Notes under the pieces: generated by a model
The model's input: the letters and a program-made list of their open reading frames with translations, nothing else
The model's database searches: none
Told to the model about the DNA's origin: nothing
Program-made: the position numbers and the translations under genes
Source: Bacteroidota bacterium
Lineage (GTDB): Bacteria; Bacteroidota; Bacteroidia; AKYH767-A; JAHEYN01
DNA: 54,536 nucleotides
Assembly (NCBI GenBank): GCA_947448795.1
Contig: CANFOZ010000010.1
Location: forward strand, 1 to 54,536
Reading direction: 5' to 3'
Shown: piece after piece, positions 49,414-54,536 of the stretch
How the letters are laid out: each line of letters opens with the position of its first letter
How positions within the stretch are numbered: position 1 is the stretch's first letter

Positions 49414-50553
49414 TTATTTTACTAATTCAAGCACTGTTTCTGTAATATAGCTAAGTGTCGCCTCATCAAGTTCAGTATGCATCGGCAAAGAGAGTACATG
49501 CGCACAAAGATGCTCTGTCACTGGGAATTCCGTATTCATACTGCGCTCATTCAAATACGCTTTTTGAGAGTGCAATGGCGAAGGGTAATAAATCATTGCA
49601 GGAATGTCCCTTGCTGCGAGGGCCTCTTTTAGTTTGGCGCGATCGACTCCATTCAGTGTCAGTGTGTACTGATGAAAAACATGGTCGGAGTTTGGGTGTC
49701 TTCCCGGTGTTTTAATTTTAGAATGCCCTTGGAATGCGTTGTCATAATAGGCAGCCACTGCTTGGCGTGCCTTTGTGTATTTGTCGAGGTGTTTTAATTT
49801 AACACGCAAGACAGCTGCTTGAATCGAGTCTAAGCGGGAATTGATTCCGAGTATCTCGTAGGAATATTGCACACGTTGGCCGTGGTTCGCAATCATGCGG
49901 CATTTTTGTGCCAAATCGTCGTCGTTGGTAAACAGGGCTCCACCATCGCCATAACACCCGAGGTTTTTTGAAGGAAAAAAAGATGTGGTGCCTATTTGCC
50001 CCATGGTGCCAGATTTTTTCTTGCTTCCATCGGAGAAGGTGTAGGTTGAGCCAATCGCTTGTGCTGTGTCTTCAATAATTAACAGGTTGTGCTTTTTTGC
50101 AATCGCTATAATCGGCTCCATGTCAGCACATTGGCCAAACAAATGGACAGGGATGATAGCTTTTGTTTTTGGCGTTATGGCTTTTTCCAAAGCCGCAATA
50201 TCCATGTTGAATGTGTTTGGATCAACATCTACGAAAACAGGCGTGATGCCAAGGAAGGCAACCACTTCAACGGTTGCCGCAAAAGTAAAATTAGGAGTGA
50301 TAACCTCATCACCAGGAACTAAATTGGCGGCCATCACGGCAATCTGCAGAGCGTCAGTGCCATTAGCGCAAGGTATCACATGTTTTACACCTAAGTATTC
50401 CTCTAATTCGGCCTGAAACATTTTAACTTCAGGGCCGTTAATGAATTTTGAGGAGTTGATAACCTCGCTAATCGCTGCATCTACCTCATGCTTGATTTTG
50501 TCGTATTGACCCACAAGGTCAACCATGTCAATTTTTCTACTTACTTTTTCCAT
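49414..50553 (-). CDS. DegT/DnrJ/EryC1/StrS aminotransferase, WbpE-like
   Basis: GTDALQIAVMAANLVPGDEVITPNFTF, IEDTAQAIGS, FFPSKNLGCYGDGGA. Confidence 0.92.
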   Translation of the reverse strand: MEKVSRKIDMVDLVGQYDKIKHEVDAAISEVINSSKFINGPEVKMFQAELEEYLGVKHVIPCANGTDALQIAVMAANLVPGDEVITPNFTFAATVEVVAFLGITPVFVDVDPNTFNMDIAALEKAITPKTKAIIPVHLFGQCADMEPIIAIAKKHNLLIIEDTAQAIGSTYTFSDGSKKKSGTMGQIGTTSFFPSKNLGCYGDGGALFTNDDDLAQKCRMIANHGQRVQYSYEILGINSRLDSIQAAVLRVKLKHLDKYTKARQAVAAYYDNAFQGHSKIKTPGRHPNSDHVFHQYTLTLNGVDRAKLKEALAARDIPAMIYYPSPLHSQKAYLNERSMNTEFPVTEHLCAHVLSLPMHTELDEATLSYITETVLELVK

Positions 50554-50645
50554 GAAATTCTTTTTTTCAAGTTTTTTTGACCTTGAGAATTAGTAAAACA
50601 GAAAGGCCATTTTAGCAGTCCTTGCCGTCTACTCATAATATTGCG

Positions 50646-50653
50646 CAAAGTTA
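50646..50653 (-). promoter_or_regulatory. -7 element TAACTTTG (minus strand) upstream of the nucleotide-sugar operon
   Basis: Reverse complement of CAAAGTTA; TAnnTTTG consensus ~93 nt from the aminotransferase start. Confidence 0.5.
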
Positions 50654-50755
50654 ATCAATTATTTATCATCACGGGTGTATTGGTGTGGGCTTTAAAGGCC
50701 TTTTTGCTATGCAATCTGTCATTGAAAAAGTGTATTTTAGCAAAAAAATCAACGA

Positions 50756-51559
50756 ATGAAGCATCTGATTCTATCTGCTGTTATAGTAATCCTTCTTGGC
50801 CTAGGTAAAACCAAAGCACAGGACACGCTAGTTAAACAGCCCATCGATTCTGTAGCTATTGCTACTGCATTAGTTGATACATTGCCAGGAGCTCATCTCA
50901 TCACATTTAGCTATGCCTATCAAATGCCAGGTGGTGATATGGCAACACGTTTTCACAATAGTAATTCAATCGGAGGTGGTTATTATTACAAAACCAAGCA
51001 CAATGTTTTAATTGGTGCCGAAGGTCACTTTATTTTTGGAGCAAAACCGAAGGATGTCAGCATGCTGGATAGTATTCGTATTGGAAAAACTAGCGATGGT
51101 CATGTTATCGATGCTAACGGTCAATATGCTGATGTGCGTTTGTACGAAAGGGGATATGATTTTTCGGTTAAATTTGGCAAGGTTTTTAAGCTTGCAAGTG
51201 CGAATGCCAATTCGGGCTTTTTCGTTACGGCTGGCGCTGGTTTTTTGCAGCACAAGATTCGTATTGAGAGCATTGGCAACAGAAGCCCGCAACTTTCGAA
51301 GGAGTATCGTGCAGGCTATGACCGGATGAGCAATGGTTTGATGCTGTGCGAAAATATCGGCTATTTCTACATGGGTGAAAACCGAATGACAAATTTCTAC
51401 ATGGCACTTGATCTGGCGCAGGGGTTCACCAAAGGTCGACGGTATAATTTTGACACAATGCTGCTCGATAATGCATCTCGATTAGATCTGCTTTTTGGAT
51501 TGCGTTTAGGTTGGATGATTCCCGTTCAAGCAAACAAAAGCAATGAGTTTTATTACTGA
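50756..51559 (+). CDS. uncharacterised outer membrane beta-barrel-like protein
   Basis: Signal peptide MKHLILSAVIVILLGLGKTKAQ; alternating beta pattern; precedes waaA. Confidence 0.7.
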   Translation: MKHLILSAVIVILLGLGKTKAQDTLVKQPIDSVAIATALVDTLPGAHLITFSYAYQMPGGDMATRFHNSNSIGGGYYYKTKHNVLIGAEGHFIFGAKPKDVSMLDSIRIGKTSDGHVIDANGQYADVRLYERGYDFSVKFGKVFKLASANANSGFFVTAGAGFLQHKIRIESIGNRSPQLSKEYRAGYDRMSNGLMLCENIGYFYMGENRMTNFYMALDLAQGFTKGRRYNFDTMLLDNASRLDLLFGLRLGWMIPVQANKSNEFYY

Positions 51560-51580
51560 TGCTGAACTGACAGCTACACG

Positions 51581-52810
51581 ATGAACTTACTCTATAGTGC
51601 CGCACTCCGCCTGTATTTTGGATGTGTTTATAGCGCCTCTTTCTTAGGAAATAAAAAGGCTGCTTTATGGATTTCAGGGCGCAAGAATCTCTTTGCCCGC
51701 CTCGAACAACAAATGGCTTCTGTGCATCGAAAAGGCCCAGTTTATTGGTTTCATTGTGCTTCTTTAGGCGAATTCGAACAAGGCCGCCCTTTGATGGAAG
51801 CGCATCGCGAAGCAGAGCCGGATGCCATGCTCGTGCTCACTTTCTTCTCTCCTTCGGGCTATGAGGTTCGGAAAAACTTTGCGGGTGCCGATGTGGTGGC
51901 GTATTTGCCTTTAGACACAGCCTCCAATGCCCGTAAAATGCTTGATATTATTCGCCCAAAGCGGACGTATTTTGTCAAGTACGAGTTTTGGTTCAATTTG
52001 CTGCGCGAACTAAAAAACCGGAATGTAGAAACGGTTCTTGTTTCTGCCCTATTTCGTCCTTCACACTATTTTTTTCGTTGGTATGGTCGCGTCGCTGCAA
52101 GGCAACTCCAGTCTTTTAGTAGCATCTTCGTGCAAGACGAGGGATCTGCTCGTTTGTTAAATACAATAGGTGTAAAATCATCCGTGGCTGGTGATACCCG
52201 TTTTGATCGTGTTGCTGCTGTCTGCGCTGCTGCTAAATATATCCCAATGCTTAGCTCTTTTGCTCAAGGACAAAAGGTGTTTGTGGCTGGAAGCACATGG
52301 CTGCCTGATGAGCAGATGATTGCATCGGTTAAGCGGTTCGGGTTGAAGCTGGTTATTGTACCTCATGAAATTGGCGAGGCCCATCTGCGCGAAACTGAGC
52401 GCTTATTTAAAGCGTATAAAACGGTGCGTTATTCTGTGGTCGACTCGAGTCAGGCTGCGGAAGCCGAAGTGCTGATTGTGGACACCATCGGTATGCTTTC
52501 CGCTATTTACCGATATGCTTCAATTGCATATATAGGCGGTGGCTTCGGTGTCGGAATACACAATGTTTTAGAGCCCGCTGTTTATGGAATACCAGTTGTT
52601 TTTGGTCCTAAACATGCCAAGTTCAGAGAGGCGCTTCAACTCATCGAATGTGGCGGTGGCTTCTCGTTTTCTAAACCTGAAGAGTTGAGCGCAATTATCA
52701 GTCGACTTACTACGGATGTTGTTCACCTTCAAGCCGCTTCCGAAGCAAGCCGCCAGTATGTGCATCACAACTTGGGTGCTGTGCGCATTATTTTAGATAC
52801 ACTCCGTTAG
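51581..52810 (+). CDS. waaA: 3-deoxy-D-manno-octulosonic acid transferase (GT30)
   Basis: WFHCASLGEFEQGRPLME, FFSPSGYEVRKN, AYIGGGFGVGIHNVLEPAVYGIPVVFGPKHAKFREA. Confidence 0.95.
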   Translation: MNLLYSAALRLYFGCVYSASFLGNKKAALWISGRKNLFARLEQQMASVHRKGPVYWFHCASLGEFEQGRPLMEAHREAEPDAMLVLTFFSPSGYEVRKNFAGADVVAYLPLDTASNARKMLDIIRPKRTYFVKYEFWFNLLRELKNRNVETVLVSALFRPSHYFFRWYGRVAARQLQSFSSIFVQDEGSARLLNTIGVKSSVAGDTRFDRVAAVCAAAKYIPMLSSFAQGQKVFVAGSTWLPDEQMIASVKRFGLKLVIVPHEIGEAHLRETERLFKAYKTVRYSVVDSSQAAEAEVLIVDTIGMLSAIYRYASIAYIGGGFGVGIHNVLEPAVYGIPVVFGPKHAKFREALQLIECGGGFSFSKPEELSAIISRLTTDVVHLQAASEASRQYVHHNLGAVRIILDTLR

Positions 52811-54536
52811 TTATTTCCGCGGATAAGTGTAACAAAGCCGCGTTGCGGCGGGTATTTAACTCCTTTGTACGAGGCATTGACGAGCCAGAAGTAAACACCA
52901 GCTGGTGCACTGTTTCCGTTATTCTCGTTGCCATCCCATTGAAAAAACGGATCGCTTGCCGGTCCGTAAATTAAGTTACCCCAGCGGTTGTATATCTCAA
53001 CTTGAAATTGATCGAATGGACCAGAAATAAGAGGCGTAAAGAAGTCGTTTTGGCCACTGCCATCGGGGCTAAACACATTCGGCAGACTAAGGTTTGAAAC
53101 GCTATCTGAAGGGAGAGGAATACATTCTTTAGGTAGAATCGTATAGGTCATGCGACGTTTACAAACCGCTGTGTCTGTTTTTATATCAACCCAATACGTT
53201 CCTGTATCGGCGATGGAAATAAAGGACTCTGAATTGCCTGTGCTCCAATAGAACGAAGCAGCTGGGTAATCTACCGACAAGGTCATGGTGTCTAATCCAG
53301 CAGGGCAAAGCAAGGCGCTTGCACTATCCTTTTCATCAAAGCGCACATCTACCTTTATGCTGTCTTGTGTTGGACAAACGCCGTGGTATCTTACGGTTAC
53401 AAAATAGGTTCCGCTCGAGTCGGGAGTGATTGATGTTGATGCAGTTGTAGCAAGCGTATCGCTTTTTCCAACCCAGCAATACGACAAGGCACTGCCGGTT
53501 GTTACTGAAGCGTTGATAACTGACCCTGTGCAAACGGTGGTGTCAGAGGGTTGTGCAGCAACTAAAGGAGGGTTAACCACTTTCACGCTCTTTTGGCTAT
53601 ATGCGGAACCGCAAAAATTCTGTGCGTCGAATCGAATGATGTAGCCTGAAGCGCTTGCGGTATCGAAGCGGATGAAAAGCTCGTCATCGCCTTGTGAAAT
53701 CACATCGCCTTTAAAAAAGTTATTCCAAATGCCCGGGTTGGGAGCTGTTAAGTGGATTGTATCGCCAACGCAGGCCCATAATGGTGCTGTTATGAGTGTG
53801 CTTGGTGGTCCGATCGCCACTATTGTGTCGGAAGCTGAGCTTGTTCCAACACACCCGAAATTCTCTTCAGTTACTGTAATAACATAGGTTCCTGCGCCAT
53901 TGAATATCAAGGCAAGATTTCCGCCTTGTGAGCCAGGTACACGCCAGTTTTGTGTGCCGTTGAGGTTCCAGATATAGGTCGATTTCTGATTAGGATGCGG
54001 GAAGTTTAGCCAAAAATCAACGACATCATTAACGCAAATGGTATCTGGAAATAAGTTGGATTGTGTTTGATTGTAGGAGGTAAATGTAGGCGGTATGTCG
54101 GTTGGTGCGCCTATGGTTAGGCGAACAACGGTGCCAAACGCATTCTCCGGATTGGCTGCATTTGTTGCGTTTATTCGCATATAATACGATCCTGGATTGA
54201 TGCCCATTGCAACCAATTGATTGAGCGGCGGGATAACCATGTGAATGGTGGTGTCATTAACCGCTGTTACCCAACCTAAACTATCGGTATTTACGAAGCC
54301 CCATGGCGTTGGTGGCGGCAAGGGATTGCTGTTGCGAAGCTCAATGGTGAAGCGGTTTCCAGGTAAATAGGTTTGGATGCTGTCGAAGTGATTCACATCC
54401 ACCCGAATAAGTGAATCCCACCCTTGACTGGTTGGCTGAAGACACACGCTAATGTCCTTTTTATTGTTGGTTTCAATGTCGCATTTCTGGATACAGAAAG
54501 GCCCCCAAGGCACCCCGTATGTGAGTGGATTGCTTG
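52807..54536 (-). CDS. large secreted protein with PKD/Ig-like repeats and T9SS type B C-terminal domain; truncated by right window edge
   Basis: C-terminus LPNVFSPDGSGQNDFFTPLISGPFDQFQVEIYNRWGNLIYGP...FQWDGNENNGNSAPAGVYFWLV; frame stays open from 54513 to 54536 (...SNPLTYGVPWGPF). Confidence 0.85.
   Translation of the reverse strand, partial: SNPLTYGVPWGPFCIQKCDIETNNKKDISVCLQPTSQGWDSLIRVDVNHFDSIQTYLPGNRFTIELRNSNPLPPPTPWGFVNTDSLGWVTAVNDTTIHMVIPPLNQLVAMGINPGSYYMRINATNAANPENAFGTVVRLTIGAPTDIPPTFTSYNQTQSNLFPDTICVNDVVDFWLNFPHPNQKSTYIWNLNGTQNWRVPGSQGGNLALIFNGAGTYVITVTEENFGCVGTSSASDTIVAIGPPSTLITAPLWACVGDTIHLTAPNPGIWNNFFKGDVISQGDDELFIRFDTASASGYIIRFDAQNFCGSAYSQKSVKVVNPPLVAAQPSDTTVCTGSVINASVTTGSALSYCWVGKSDTLATTASTSITPDSSGTYFVTVRYHGVCPTQDSIKVDVRFDEKDSASALLCPAGLDTMTLSVDYPAASFYWSTGNSESFISIADTGTYWVDIKTDTAVCKRRMTYTILPKECIPLPSDSVSNLSLPNVFSPDGSGQNDFFTPLISGPFDQFQVEIYNRWGNLIYGPASDPFFQWDGNENNGNSAPAGVYFWLVNASYKGVKYPPQRGFVTLIRGNN

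Noticed and set aside
40255-50553. The polysaccharide gene block as a genomic island
   Set aside because: No flanking tRNA, integrase or repeats seen, and composition looks similar to neighbours; tightly packed operon of common sugar-nucleotide enzymes
1-54536. CRISPR arrays, tRNA/rRNA genes, insertion sequences, prophage, toxin-antitoxin or defence islands
   Set aside because: No repeat-spacer arrays, cloverleaf-like genes, transposase/integrase motifs or defence proteins recognised by reading both strands; a tool-based scan (tRNAscan-SE, DefenseFinder) was not possible

Overview
Chromosomal window from a Bacteroidota genome. This is inferred from gldB/gldC, T9SS/gliding C-terminal domains, TAnnTTTG-type promoters, the futalosine menaquinone genes and the dcw gene order. 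Almost all of it is core or housekeeping sequence. From left to right: nadE fragment, an OM beta-barrel gene, gldB-gldC, a T9SS-sorted protein, engB and an alpha/beta hydrolase; a dcw cluster (mraZ-rsmH-ftsL-ftsI-murE-mraY-murD-ftsW-murG-murC-ftsQ-ftsA-ftsZ); yqeY-like, recX, prfB (with an intact programmed +1 frameshift that splits it in the ORF track), arsC-like, fumC, nadK; three tandem DUF6089-like beta-barrel paralogues; sppA, folK, dNK, an OmpA/TSP3 protein; mqnD-mqnB, queD-folE, a BI-1 family gene, fabD; three uncharacterised small envelope genes, the last with a Cys/Met/His-rich tail; a ten-gene minus-strand nucleotide-sugar operon; an OM protein, waaA, and a truncated T9SS/PKD-like protein at the right edge. 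I saw no tRNA, rRNA, CRISPR, transposon or phage. I do not see a convincing new defence or mobile system. The best leads are: a GC-rich structured intergenic element after fumC, the uncharacterised three-gene envelope cassette with a metal-binding-like tail, the MraZ-box array, the RF2 frameshift site in a phylum reported to sequester its anti-SD, and near-leaderless promoter spacing at folK and prfB.
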